64,000 nucleotides of DNA from Mesorhizobium_L sp035547755 (lineage in GTDB: Bacteria; Pseudomonadota; Alphaproteobacteria; Rhizobiales; Rhizobiaceae). The DNA is taken from NCBI GenBank assembly GCA_035547755.1, contig DASZUG010000014.1, forward strand, positions 62,001 to 126,000, read 5' to 3'. Below the pieces are notes generated by a model, which did not search any database, was not told the origin of the DNA, and was given only the letters and a program-made list of their open reading frames with translations. Made by a program: the position numbers and the translations under genes. Shown here in pieces: positions 1-8,704 of this stretch. The first letter of the stretch is position 1, and the number at the start of each line of letters is the position of its first letter.

Positions 1-376
1 CCGTTCCCGCTTCTCCGTCGATCATGGGGGCATCCTCCAGCATCATCGCTTCATGACAACCGGATTGTCGCGACTTTCGTGCGCGGCCGGCAGCCAGCAT
101 GCCTTTTAGTGGACGCCAGGACTTTCGCCCAGTCATGAGCAGCATCCCGCCTGCCGCCGTGGTGATCGCCCGGCTGCGTGTCGTCTGGAGTTGTATTTTT
201 TTCGGCCTCGAATACGGAACGCATGGTCAAATCATGTAGGAAACCTACACGTGTGGCAAGTACAATATTGCGCGGATTTCCTTGTTTTCGGCGATCGTTC
301 CGGACGTAAACAGGCGCCCGTCACATGAGCTTGACAGCCAGGTAGGATAGTTACAAACTCCTTTGAGAACATAAAA
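1..376. other. Upstream region with no gene
   Basis: I see no convincing gene here. The short reading frames lack family resemblance. The stretch precedes an ABC-transporter operon and so probably carries its promoter and control sites. The clearest structure is a pair of small palindromes at 235-254, listed separately. Confidence 0.6.
235..254. promoter_or_regulatory. Adjacent palindromes, candidate operator of the first operon
   Basis: TGTAGGAAACCTACA (235-249) is a perfect inverted repeat with 6-base arms and a 3-base centre. It overlaps ACACGTGT (247-254), a perfect 8-base palindrome. They lie about 125 bases before the ABC ATPase gene. That position and symmetry suit a dimeric repressor or activator, but no regulator gene sits beside it in the window. 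Confidence 0.35.
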
Positions 377-1213
377 GTGGGATGGGTGCGGTCGATGGCG
401 AGCGGGAGTTTGAAAACGACCAAACTTGCCGTCCGCGCCGCCGGAAAGGTCTATAGGACGGCCTCTGGCGATCTGACCGCCATAGAGGATTGCAGCCTCG
501 ATATCCGCGAAAGCGAAATTGTTTCGATCGTCGGTCCCTCAGGTTGCGGCAAGACCACGCTCCTCTGGTCCATGTCCGGGCTGCACAATCTGACGAGCGG
601 AGAAGTTCGGCTGGACGGCGCGCTCATAACCGGTCCCCATCCGCAGATCGGCATCGTCTTTCAGGAAGCGAACCTTCTGCCCTGGCGCGACCTGGATGCC
701 AATATCCGCTTTCCCTTCGAGATCAAGCGCCAGAAACCGGATATGGATTGGATCGGCCATCTGTTGCGCCGCGTCGGACTGGAGGGCTTCGGGGCGAAGT
801 TTCCCCGGGAACTTTCGGGCGGCATGCAGCAGCGCGCCGCGATCGTGCGTGCGCTCGCCCTCAAGCCCTCCGTGCTTCTCATGGACGAGCCGTTCGGTGC
901 ACTCGACAATTTCACCCGGGAGGAAATGAATCGGCTCGTCGAGGAGATCTGGCTCGATACGCGCAAGACGATCATCTTCATCACCCATTCCATCGAAGAA
1001 GCGATCGTCCTCTCCGATCGCGTCATCGTGCTTTCGCCGCGGCCGGGCCGGGTCGCGCGGGAATTCGACATCCCCTTCCCGCGCCCACGCTCGCCGGAGA
1101 TCATGGCGACGCGGGAGGTGTTCGATCTCACCAATTCGATCAAGGCGGAGATCGTCGGCAAGCAGAAAAGCCTGGCCGGCCGGCAGGCGGCCGAGCCGCA
1201 GCACGCAGTGTGA
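377..1213 (+). CDS. ABC transporter ATP-binding protein, nitrate/sulfonate/taurine type
   Basis: This is the cytoplasmic ATPase of an importer in the SsuB/TauB/NrtD family. It has Walker A GPSGCGKT (about residues 53-60), Q-loop Gln near 96, signature LSGGM (146-150), Walker B LLMDEP ending at Asp170-Glu171, and the switch His in FITHS near 204. The length of 278 residues is normal for the family. A second in-frame ATG at 395 is an equally possible start, because neither has a strong ribosome-binding site. The permease gene follows after 12 bases and the binding protein after that, giving a complete importer. The downstream dehydrogenase and amidase suggest an organic, amide-like substrate rather than nitrate, but that is inference. 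Confidence 0.9.
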   Translation: MGWVRSMASGSLKTTKLAVRAAGKVYRTASGDLTAIEDCSLDIRESEIVSIVGPSGCGKTTLLWSMSGLHNLTSGEVRLDGALITGPHPQIGIVFQEANLLPWRDLDANIRFPFEIKRQKPDMDWIGHLLRRVGLEGFGAKFPRELSGGMQQRAAIVRALALKPSVLLMDEPFGALDNFTREEMNRLVEEIWLDTRKTIIFITHSIEEAIVLSDRVIVLSPRPGRVAREFDIPFPRPRSPEIMATREVFDLTNSIKAEIVGKQKSLAGRQAAEPQHAV

Positions 1214-1225
1214 GGACGACGCAAA

Positions 1226-2071
1226 TTGAGCGGCAGCGACGCAATCCCTGAATTCCGCAAAGCACGCGGCGACGGAGAAGAAGTCGGCCTGACGAACCTA
1301 TCGGTCTTCGCGAGCGGTTCCGGGGCCCGGTCGGCGGCGGAAATCCTGGCCATCATTGCGGTGGCGGTGGTCATCATCGGCGGCGCTGAGATCGCGCTCC
1401 GCGTCTTCCACGTGCCCTCCTATATCCTGCCGACCCCAAGCGCCATCGCCGGCGCGCTTTACACAGACTTCCCGTTCATCTTGCCGCATCTTTACTACAC
1501 GCTGGTCGAGTTGGTCAGCGGCTTCGCCATCGGCTCGCTGATCGGTCTCGTCATGGCGGCGGTGATCACCCAGTTTCCCTTCGTCGAGAAGATCGTTGCG
1601 CCGTATATCCTGCTTCTGGTCACGACGCCGATGCTGGCGCTCGTGCCGCTGCTCATCCTGCGCTTCGGCTTCGGTTACGAGCCGCGCATCATCGCGGTGG
1701 CGCTGGCCGCCGGACCGATGGTCATGATCAACGCCGCCACCGGCTTCCGCTGCGTCGACAATGCCAAGATCGCGCTTGCCCGCTCCTACGGCGCCTCGAC
1801 GCTGCAGATATTCTGGAAGGTGCGGGCTCCGATGGCGCTGCCGATGATCCTCGTCGGCCTCATGATCGGCGCGATCTTCGGCCTTCTGACAGCCGTTGGC
1901 GCGGAAATGGTGGGCGGCGGTTTCGGGCTGGGCAACCGGCTCACGACCTATTCGTCGATGATCCAGATGCCGCAGTTCTTCGCCGTCGTCATCATCCTGT
2001 CGGCGCTCGGAATCCTGATCTACGTGCTCTTTTACCTGATCGGCAAGAAATGGGCGAGTTGGGAGGCATAG
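1226..2071 (+). CDS. ABC transporter permease, SsuC/TauC type
   Basis: The product is a 281-residue inner-membrane permease of the binding-protein-dependent transport family, partner of the ATPase just upstream. It has about six hydrophobic segments. The cytoplasmic EAA-type loop that docks to the ATPase is visible around ALARSYGASTLQIFWKV. The start is a TTG: no ATG is placed near the preceding gene's end, and the frame is open from there. An N-terminal hydrophilic stretch of about 35 residues precedes the first membrane segment. The substrate is not readable from sequence. Confidence 0.88.
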   Translation: MSGSDAIPEFRKARGDGEEVGLTNLSVFASGSGARSAAEILAIIAVAVVIIGGAEIALRVFHVPSYILPTPSAIAGALYTDFPFILPHLYYTLVELVSGFAIGSLIGLVMAAVITQFPFVEKIVAPYILLLVTTPMLALVPLLILRFGFGYEPRIIAVALAAGPMVMINAATGFRCVDNAKIALARSYGASTLQIFWKVRAPMALPMILVGLMIGAIFGLLTAVGAEMVGGGFGLGNRLTTYSSMIQMPQFFAVVIILSALGILIYVLFYLIGKKWASWEA

Positions 2072-2144
2072 CTCGCACCGGCGACAAGCCGCCGATCAGC
2101 GTCGAAAGGAAAGCCAAGGCGATCCAACCAAGAGGGAGAATAAA

Positions 2145-3320
2145 ATGACCACGAAACCGCCTTCCATCAATCCACCGGCCATGCGCATGAACCGTCGTTA
2201 TTTCCTGCAAGTCACCGGCGCAGGCGCATTGAGCGTCACGGCGCTCGGCGCGCCGGGCTTCATGCGGCCGGCGCAGGCCGCGGCCTACCAGAAGTTCACC
2301 TGGATTTCGCCCCGCGGCACGCTTGAGGTGCTCGACGATTACGGTTACTGGGCCGCCAAGAAGATGGGCTATTTCGGCGAGCTGAACACCGACATGCAGC
2401 CCGGCCCTTCCGACGGCACCGCGACGGTGAAGTTCGTCGATGTCGGGCAGGCGGATATGGGCTTCCCGTCGCCGGGCGTCTATTCCTTCGCCATCCAGAA
2501 CGGCATGAAGCTCATCTCGGTCTTCAACGAAGGCGCTCGCGATACGTTCAGCTTCGCCTTCCGGAAAGGCCAGGGAATGAAGGATCTGAAGGGCCTCGAG
2601 GGCAAGACGATCCTGCTCGGCTCGGCCGCCTGGCAGGCCATCACCGATCCCCTTCTCGCCTCCCAGGGCGTCGATATCAAGAAGGTCAAATATGTCGAAG
2701 CGGGGTGGCCGACATGGGGCACGGCGCTTGCCGCCGGACAGGGCGACGCAGCGCTCTCATGGGAGGGCCTGCGCGCCGAATGGATCGCCAAGAACCTCAA
2801 TTTCGAGTATTGGCTCGGCGTCAAGAATTCGCATTTCCCGGCCAACACCTTCGTCGTGCGGAAGGCCGATTTCGAGGACGCGGACAAGAAGGCCTATATC
2901 GAGAAATATCTGCGCGGCTGGGCCATGGGCCTCGAATTCGCCTATCACAACCCGCGTGCGGCCGTCGAGGCGGTGTTCGAGCAATTCCCTGCGCTCGCCC
3001 AGAACCTCGGACCCAAGATCGGCACCACATCGTTGCTTCAGCAGACTTACGTCTTCCGTGGCGACATGGAGAAGCGAGGAGGGTGGGGTTGGCACGACAT
3101 GGCCAACTGGCAATCCTTCTTCGACACGCTCGTCAAGATCGGGCAGCTCAAGAGCCCCGTGAAGGCTGAGGACGTGCTCACGAACGACCTGATCAAGGGC
3201 GCCAACGCTTTCGACAAGGCCAAGGTAAAGTCGGACGCCGACGGCTACAAGCTTTCCGACGCCATGCAGAAGCTCGACGTCGAAAACATCAAGGCGCATC
3301 TCTACGACCAGTCGGTCTGA
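2145..3320 (+). CDS. ABC transporter substrate-binding protein, NMT1/SsuA-like, Tat-exported
   Basis: This 391-residue periplasmic binding protein completes the importer. The N-terminus carries a twin-arginine-type signal (NRRYFLQVTGAGALS, cut near AQAAA around residue 47). The mature part resembles NMT1/THI5-like and aliphatic-sulfonate binding proteins. A good ribosome-binding site (AGGGAG) precedes the ATG. Export as a folded protein by Tat is implied by RRYFL but is not proven. The substrate is unknown. The neighbouring dehydrogenase and amidase point to a small organic nitrogen compound. Confidence 0.85.
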   Translation: MTTKPPSINPPAMRMNRRYFLQVTGAGALSVTALGAPGFMRPAQAAAYQKFTWISPRGTLEVLDDYGYWAAKKMGYFGELNTDMQPGPSDGTATVKFVDVGQADMGFPSPGVYSFAIQNGMKLISVFNEGARDTFSFAFRKGQGMKDLKGLEGKTILLGSAAWQAITDPLLASQGVDIKKVKYVEAGWPTWGTALAAGQGDAALSWEGLRAEWIAKNLNFEYWLGVKNSHFPANTFVVRKADFEDADKKAYIEKYLRGWAMGLEFAYHNPRAAVEAVFEQFPALAQNLGPKIGTTSLLQQTYVFRGDMEKRGGWGWHDMANWQSFFDTLVKIGQLKSPVKAEDVLTNDLIKGANAFDKAKVKSDADGYKLSDAMQKLDVENIKAHLYDQSV

Positions 3321-3389
3321 CGACGGAAACGGAAGGGTATCGGCCCGTTCGCGCCGATACTTTCTGCGATATCGGCAAGGAGGCAGGAA

Positions 3390-4478
3390 TTGGCTGAAAA
3401 AGTGAAAGTGCTGGTTGTCGGGCTCGGCAATATGGGCGCCTCGCATGCCAGTGCGTATCATCGGCTCGACGGTTTCGAGATCGTCGGGCTGATGAGCCGC
3501 AACATGAGGTCGCGAGATATCCAGCCAGAACTTGCCGGCTACCCGCGCTTCGAGGATTTCGACGAGGCCCTGGCAACGGCGAAGCCGGATGCGGTTTCCA
3601 TCAATTCCTGGCCGAACTCGCATGCCGAATACGCCATCAAGGCGATGGATGCCGGCTGCCATGTGTTCATGGAGAAGCCGATCGCCACCACTATCGGGGA
3701 TGCCGAGCGCGTCGTCGCCAAAGCGCGCGAGAAGAACCGCAAGCTGGTGCTTGGTTATATATTGAGGGTGCATCCCTCCTGGATAAAATTCATCGAGGTC
3801 GGCAAGACGCTGGGCAAGCCGCTGGTCATGCGCCTCAACCTCAACCAGCAATCCAGCGGCCCGGCCTGGAACTGGCACAAGAATCTGATCGATTCGCTTA
3901 TCCCGATCGTCGATTGCGGCGTGCACTATGTCGACGTCATGTGCCAGTTGACGGGCGCCAAGCCGGTCCGCGTCCACGGCATCGGGGCGAAGCTCTGGCA
4001 GGACGCGGCGCAGCAGAATTACGGCCATCTTCACGTCGCCTTCGACGACGGTTCGGTCGGCTGGTACGAGGCCGGCTGGGGGCCGATGATGAGCGAGGTC
4101 GCTTATTTCGTGAAGGACGTGGTGGGGCCGAAAGGCGCTGTGTCGATTGTCGCCGGGCAGGGCGACAAGGGTGAGAAAGCGGCGGAAAAGCTTTCGGATT
4201 CCGCCGACATCGACCAGCATACGAAGACGGATGCCCTCAAGATTCACTACGCGGAAGTCGGCCCGGACAAGAAATTCGTCCGCAAGGACGAGGTCATGAG
4301 CATGGAGGACGAGCCGGGTCATCAGGAATTGTGCGACCGGGAGCAGCAATTTTTCCTGCGGGCGATCCGCGAGGATCTCGATCTGTCGGAATCGATGGAC
4401 GCGGCCGTCAACAGCCTGCGCATCGTGCTTGCCGCGGAGCAGAGCATCAAGGAGGAACGCGCCATTTCGCTGGCCTGA
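3390..4478 (+). CDS. Gfo/Idh/MocA family oxidoreductase
   Basis: The product is a 362-residue NAD(P)-dependent dehydrogenase of the Gfo/Idh/MocA family. The N-terminal Rossmann fold shows VVGLGNMG (9-16), the family EKP motif is at residues 95-97, and the catalytic-region sequence DCGVHYVD follows in the C-terminal half. The start is a TTG directly behind an AAGGAGGCAG ribosome-binding site; no better ATG exists. It lies 69 bases after the binding-protein gene and 39 before the amidase, so it is likely in the same operon. Members usually act on sugars, inositols or their derivatives. The actual substrate cannot be read from the sequence. Confidence 0.88.
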   Translation: MAEKVKVLVVGLGNMGASHASAYHRLDGFEIVGLMSRNMRSRDIQPELAGYPRFEDFDEALATAKPDAVSINSWPNSHAEYAIKAMDAGCHVFMEKPIATTIGDAERVVAKAREKNRKLVLGYILRVHPSWIKFIEVGKTLGKPLVMRLNLNQQSSGPAWNWHKNLIDSLIPIVDCGVHYVDVMCQLTGAKPVRVHGIGAKLWQDAAQQNYGHLHVAFDDGSVGWYEAGWGPMMSEVAYFVKDVVGPKGAVSIVAGQGDKGEKAAEKLSDSADIDQHTKTDALKIHYAEVGPDKKFVRKDEVMSMEDEPGHQELCDREQQFFLRAIREDLDLSESMDAAVNSLRIVLAAEQSIKEERAISLA

Positions 4479-4517
4479 TTTGCGCATCCAACAAGCTCAC
4501 GAACGGGAGGAGACCGT

Positions 4518-5960
4518 ATGGCTGCCGCTACGGACGATCTGACGAGGACTTACGCCGAATCCGACGCTCTCGCGCTGGCGGATCTGGTGCATCGGCGCGA
4601 GGTCACGCCCGCCGAACTGGTCGAAACCGCGGTCACCGTGATCGAGCGGCTCAATCCCGAGCTCAACGCGGTGATCCATCGCCTCTATGACATGGCTCGG
4701 AAACGCGCCGAAGAGATCGACATCTCGGCGCCCTTCGCCGGCGTGCCGTTTCTCCTGAAGGAACTCGCCTCCTCATGGCAGGGCGCGCCGATCACCAATT
4801 CCTCGGCCTATCTCAAGGATGTTGTGGCCGACAGCGACAGCGAAGTGGTCCGCCGTATCAAGAAAGCTGGGCTGGTCCTTGTCGGCAAATCCAACGCGCC
4901 GGAAAACGGCTGGTCGATCGCGACCGAGCCGAAGCTTTTCGGCAAGACCCTCAATCCATGGAACCGGGACGTGACGCCGGGCGGTTCAAGCGGCGGCACC
5001 TGCGCGGCCGTCGCTTCGCGTATGGTGCCGATCGGCGAAGCGAGCGATGGCGCCGGCTCGATCCGGGTTCCATCCTCCTGCTGCGGCGTCGTCGGGCTGA
5101 AGCCTTCGCGCGGCCGCGTGACCCTCGCTCCATCCGGCGACTATTGGTATGGCGGCGCCTATTTTCTCTGCGCCACCCGGACGGTGCGCGATACCGCCGC
5201 CTATCTGGATGCGGTCGCGGGCGCCCTGCCGGGGGATCCATACACGCCACCTACGCCGAGCCGGAGCTGGCTTGAGCTTTCGAAAAAGGCACCGGAGAAG
5301 CTGCGCATCGCCTACACCGTGACGCCGCCGAACGGCACGGCGATCGACCCGCAGGTGAAGGGAGCGGTGATGGCGACCGTTTCCGCACTAGAGCGACTTG
5401 GGCATCATGTCGAGGAGCACGACATGCCGCTCGATGCCGACGCAGCGTGGCGGACTTATACGAATATGACCTGCGCGCAGACGGCGGCGCTCTATTCATG
5501 GCTGGAACCGCTGGTTGGTCGGCCGGTTACGCGCGACGACGTGGAACCCGTCACCTGGGCCGTGATCGAGCGCGGCCGCGCCACGAGCGGCGTCAAGCAT
5601 GTCAGCGATGTCGAGCAGGTGCGCCAGCTTTCCCGCGCCATCGCGGCCGACCTCCAGCCATTCGACATGTTCATCACGCCGACATTGACCCGGCTGCCGA
5701 GGCCCGTCGGCTATTACGACATGTCGGAGACCGATATCGATCGCTACAACGCGAAATGGACCGACGCGGTCTTTGCCTTTCCGTTCAATATTTCCGGCCA
5801 GCCGGCCATTTCCCTGCCGCTTGGAATGTCGAGGGAAGGCATACCGATCGGAGTGCAACTGGTGGGCCGCTATGGCGACGAAGCCTCAGTGCTGGCGGTT
5901 TCGTCCCTTCTCGAAGCCGAGATGCCGTGGAAGAGCCGAAAGCCGCCGATTAGTGCCTGA
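4518..5960 (+). CDS. Amidase, amidase-signature family
   Basis: This 480-residue hydrolase belongs to the amidase-signature family, which also contains GatA. The Ser-cis-Ser-Lys triad is placed at Lys81 (FLLKE), Ser157 in GGSSGG and nucleophile Ser181 in GAGSIR; the spacing fits GatA-type enzymes. The nucleophile loop reads ASDGAGSIRVP where most relatives have a second Gly for Ala. It has no gatB/gatC neighbours and sits in an uptake operon, so a catabolic amidase releasing ammonia is more likely than tRNA amidotransferase. Its start has GGGAGGAGA upstream. Confidence 0.9.
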   Translation: MAAATDDLTRTYAESDALALADLVHRREVTPAELVETAVTVIERLNPELNAVIHRLYDMARKRAEEIDISAPFAGVPFLLKELASSWQGAPITNSSAYLKDVVADSDSEVVRRIKKAGLVLVGKSNAPENGWSIATEPKLFGKTLNPWNRDVTPGGSSGGTCAAVASRMVPIGEASDGAGSIRVPSSCCGVVGLKPSRGRVTLAPSGDYWYGGAYFLCATRTVRDTAAYLDAVAGALPGDPYTPPTPSRSWLELSKKAPEKLRIAYTVTPPNGTAIDPQVKGAVMATVSALERLGHHVEEHDMPLDADAAWRTYTNMTCAQTAALYSWLEPLVGRPVTRDDVEPVTWAVIERGRATSGVKHVSDVEQVRQLSRAIAADLQPFDMFITPTLTRLPRPVGYYDMSETDIDRYNAKWTDAVFAFPFNISGQPAISLPLGMSREGIPIGVQLVGRYGDEASVLAVSSLLEAEMPWKSRKPPISA

Positions 5961-6194
5961 CATGCCAAGGCTGGCGGTCTGAGCAGAGCAGGTTCTGCCG
6001 CCATCGCGGGCCACCCAGCCGATCCGAAATCGATCCGTTCCAGCAAACGCCGGGCCAGACAGCTGGCCCTTGCCATGCTCCAAATTCCCGTCGAATAAGA
6101 ATGATCGATTTTAGCGAACGAAACCACATTCATAATTCGTTAGATCGAACGCTCGCTCTCGTGAGACAAGCACGCCATTCAAAGGAGACGACGA

Positions 6195-7241
6195 ATGGCA
6201 GCTATCGACGGCGTCGCGGAGCATTCGCGGCCAACACGGAACCGTAACCCGGCGCGTTCCACTATTTTCCCGGGCGTGTTGCTGACGGGCGCGATCGCCG
6301 CCATCGCGACGGCATTGCATTCCATTCCCGGCATGGCGGCGCTCAGTTCATTGATCATCGCCATCATGCTCGGCATCGCGTTTCACAATCTGGTCGGCAC
6401 GCCGGCGGTGGCCAAGGCAGGCGTGACATTCTCGTTGAGGCGCATATTGCGGCTGGCGATCATCCTGCTCGGCTTCCAGCTGACGATCGAGCAGGTCCAA
6501 ATCGTCGGCCCGATGGGCTTCGCGATCATCGCCGCGACGCTGACGGCGACCTTCCTCTTCACCACCTTCATGGGCAGGTTTCTCGGCGTCGATAGGAAGC
6601 TGACACAGTTGATCGCGGCCGGCACCTCGATCTGCGGCGCTTCCGCGGTGATCGCGACCAATACCGTGACCGAAGCGCCGGACGAGGACATCGCCTATGC
6701 GGTCGCCTGCGTCACGGTTTTCGGCTCGATCGCGATGTTCACTTATCCGCTGCTGCCGGCGGTCCTCCATCTCGATCCGCACGCCTTCGGCCTATGGTCG
6801 GGCGCATCGATCCACGAAATCGCGCAGGTCGTCGCAGCCGCCTTCCAGGATGGTCAGCAGGCCGGGGAATTCGGCACCATCGCCAAGCTGTCGCGCGTCA
6901 TGCTGCTTGCGCCCACGATCATCATTCTGGGCCTGATGGCGGCGCGCCGGGCAAGATCGTCCGGCGGCCATCGCACGCAGGCGAAGGCGCCGATCCCGTG
7001 GTTCGTCCTCGGCTTCATCGCCTTGATGGGAGTGAACAGCGTCATCACCATGCCGGCATGGCTGCATGGGGACATCGTCACGGTGACGACATTCCTGCTC
7101 GCCATGGCGCTGGCGGCGATGGGGCTTGAAACGGACATCAGGAAATTGAAGCAGAAAGGCCTGCGGCCGCTGCTTCTCGCGACCATAGCCTTCCTGTTCG
7201 TCTCAAGTTTCAGCCTCACCCTGGTGAAGCTCTTCGCCTAA
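6195..7241 (+). CDS. YeiH/UPF0324 family membrane transporter (putative exporter)
   Basis: The product is a 348-residue integral membrane protein with about ten hydrophobic segments, of the YeiH family often labelled putative sulfate exporter. Family motifs GTSICGASAV and GASIHEIAQVVAA are both present. A strong AAGGAG precedes the ATG. It lies 234 bases after the amidase, so it may have its own promoter. An efficient hairpin terminator follows. In a pathway context it might expel a waste anion produced by the upstream enzymes; this is only inference, as the family's substrate is poorly established. Confidence 0.82.
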   Translation: MAAIDGVAEHSRPTRNRNPARSTIFPGVLLTGAIAAIATALHSIPGMAALSSLIIAIMLGIAFHNLVGTPAVAKAGVTFSLRRILRLAIILLGFQLTIEQVQIVGPMGFAIIAATLTATFLFTTFMGRFLGVDRKLTQLIAAGTSICGASAVIATNTVTEAPDEDIAYAVACVTVFGSIAMFTYPLLPAVLHLDPHAFGLWSGASIHEIAQVVAAAFQDGQQAGEFGTIAKLSRVMLLAPTIIILGLMAARRARSSGGHRTQAKAPIPWFVLGFIALMGVNSVITMPAWLHGDIVTVTTFLLAMALAAMGLETDIRKLKQKGLRPLLLATIAFLFVSSFSLTLVKLFA

Positions 7242-7283
7242 GAGGCGCGTTCGCCGAGCATCGAAACCGGTTTGAAAAACCGT

Positions 7284-7316
7284 CCGGCTCTTCTTCGGAG
7301 GAGCCGGATTTTTTTG
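7284..7316 (+). terminator. Intrinsic terminator after the YeiH-family gene
   Basis: A 10-base-pair stem (one G-T wobble) closed by a TTCG tetraloop runs 7284-7307 and is followed by ATTTTTTT. It lies 43 bases after the stop codon. It would lie inside a longer version of the next small gene, which argues that the small gene starts at 7362. Confidence 0.85.
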
Positions 7317-7361
7317 ACTTTTGCTTCCGTTCCGGCTCAAAAGCGCGAAACGGGGCTTCGT

Positions 7362-7523
7362 ATGTCAAAAATTCTGGCGCTGCTGCTTGTCGCGATGATG
7401 GGCCTTCACGTCGTCAAGCCGTTCGGGCTTCCCGGCTTGCGCGAACGGCGCGACTTCTGGAAGATCGCGCTCTTCGGCCTGGTCGCGTTTACGCTTGTGG
7501 TGCTCATCAGCCACGGCCGATGA
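7362..7523 (+). CDS. Small membrane protein of unknown function
   Basis: This is a 53-residue protein with two hydrophobic segments (about 3-15 and 33-50) separated by a charged loop (LRERRDFWK). I do not recognise a named family. The start at 7362 is chosen because an earlier in-frame ATG at 7272 would place the terminator hairpin inside the gene. It is convergent with the aldolase gene, 24 bases away. The coherent hydrophobic/charged pattern supports a real small inner-membrane protein, but the support is modest. Confidence 0.5.
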   Translation: MSKILALLLVAMMGLHVVKPFGLPGLRERRDFWKIALFGLVAFTLVVLISHGR

Positions 7524-7547
7524 GCACGTAGCGCGCGGGGAAGGCGA

Positions 7548-8567
7548 CTACGCGGCCTTTTCCAGCGCCTCTCTCCATTCGCCGCGCGCGGCTAGACCGT
7601 TCATCTTCGCCCGGTGCGCGAAGGCGCGCTGGCCCGCCGCGACATTCTCCTTCTTGCCCGACCATGCCTTCTGCGGCGCTTCCTGGAGCGCCCGTCCATA
7701 AGAGAAGGTGATCTTCCAGGGATGCGGCCCGATGGCATTGATGGCGTTGAGGTTGGCGGTCGCTTCCTCGTCGGACTGTCCGCCCGACAGGAAAGCGATG
7801 CCCGGCACCGCCACGGGGACGGTCTCGCGGAAGAGCTTAACCGTCTTCTCCGCCACTTCCTCCGGGCTGCTCTGCTTGCGCGCTTTCTTTCCGGCGATCA
7901 CCATGTTGGGCTTCAGGATGGAGCCTTCGAGCACGATCCGGGCGGCATAAAGCTCCTCATAGAGCTTCATCAGCACGGCCTTCGAGACCTGGTAGCAGGT
8001 GTCGATGTCGTGATCGCCGTCCATCAGCACTTCCGGCTCGACGATCGGCACGATCTTCGCTTCCTGCGCAAGGGCGGCGTAACGCGCCAGCGCATGGCAA
8101 TTGGCGGCGATGGCCGAGGCGGTGGGGATGCCCGACGCGATGTCGATCACGGCGCGCCATTTGGCGAAGCGTGCGCCGAAACCATAATATTCGGCGAAGC
8201 GTTCGCGCAGCCCGTCGAGCCCCTCGGTGACGGTCTCGCCGGGGAAACCGGCTAGCGGCTTCGCGCCCTTGTCGACCTTGATGCCTGGAATGGCGCCCGC
8301 CGCCTTGATCAGATCGACCAGCGGGGTTCCGTCCGCGGCCTTCTGGCGGATCGTCTCGTCATACAGGATCACGCCCGATATGTGGGCGTGCATCGCATCC
8401 TTCGCGCGGAACAGCATCTCGCGATAGTCGCGACGGCTGGTTTCGGTCGATTCGACGCCGATGGCATCGAACCTTTTCTTGATCGTGCCGCTGCTTTCGT
8501 CGGCGGCAAGCAGGCCCTTGCCGTTGGCCACCATCGCAGCCGCTATATCTTCCAGACGTTCGCTCAT
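7548..8567 (-). CDS. fba: Class I fructose-bisphosphate aldolase
   Basis: This 339-residue glycolytic/gluconeogenic enzyme cleaves fructose 1,6-bisphosphate to glyceraldehyde 3-phosphate and dihydroxyacetone phosphate. It belongs to the Schiff-base (metal-free) class. The lysine is Lys219 in LEGSILKPN, the acidic pair is in IVEPEV near residue 178, and the N-terminal motif GKGLLAADESSGTIKKRF is intact. The start at 8567 is picked because AGGAGG lies just upstream; the frame stays open further but lacks family similarity. pgk lies immediately upstream on the same strand, 137 bases away, so co-transcription is likely. Confidence 0.95.
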   Translation of the reverse strand: MSERLEDIAAAMVANGKGLLAADESSGTIKKRFDAIGVESTETSRRDYREMLFRAKDAMHAHISGVILYDETIRQKAADGTPLVDLIKAAGAIPGIKVDKGAKPLAGFPGETVTEGLDGLRERFAEYYGFGARFAKWRAVIDIASGIPTASAIAANCHALARYAALAQEAKIVPIVEPEVLMDGDHDIDTCYQVSKAVLMKLYEELYAARIVLEGSILKPNMVIAGKKARKQSSPEEVAEKTVKLFRETVPVAVPGIAFLSGGQSDEEATANLNAINAIGPHPWKITFSYGRALQEAPQKAWSGKKENVAAGQRAFAHRAKMNGLAARGEWREALEKAA

Positions 8568-8704
8568 TCCTGCCTCCTGATAAATTGCTTTTTGCGCGGA
8601 TAGCAGAACGGCGATGGCAACGGAATGGTTGCGTCCCACTCGAATCGATTGAATAATCCGGACTGGGGAAAATGTTCTCTCGAACCGTATATCGAGGAGC
8701 GGGG

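Noticed and set aside
2757..4487. Long open frame on the minus strand opposite the dehydrogenase and binding-protein genes
   Set aside because: It runs antisense to two clear family members, has no recognisable motif and no ribosome-binding site; high GC content makes such frames common.
4518..5960. Reading the amidase as GatA of the tRNA-dependent amidotransferase
   Set aside because: No gatB or gatC is nearby and it sits in an uptake operon; the catalytic triad alone does not distinguish the roles.
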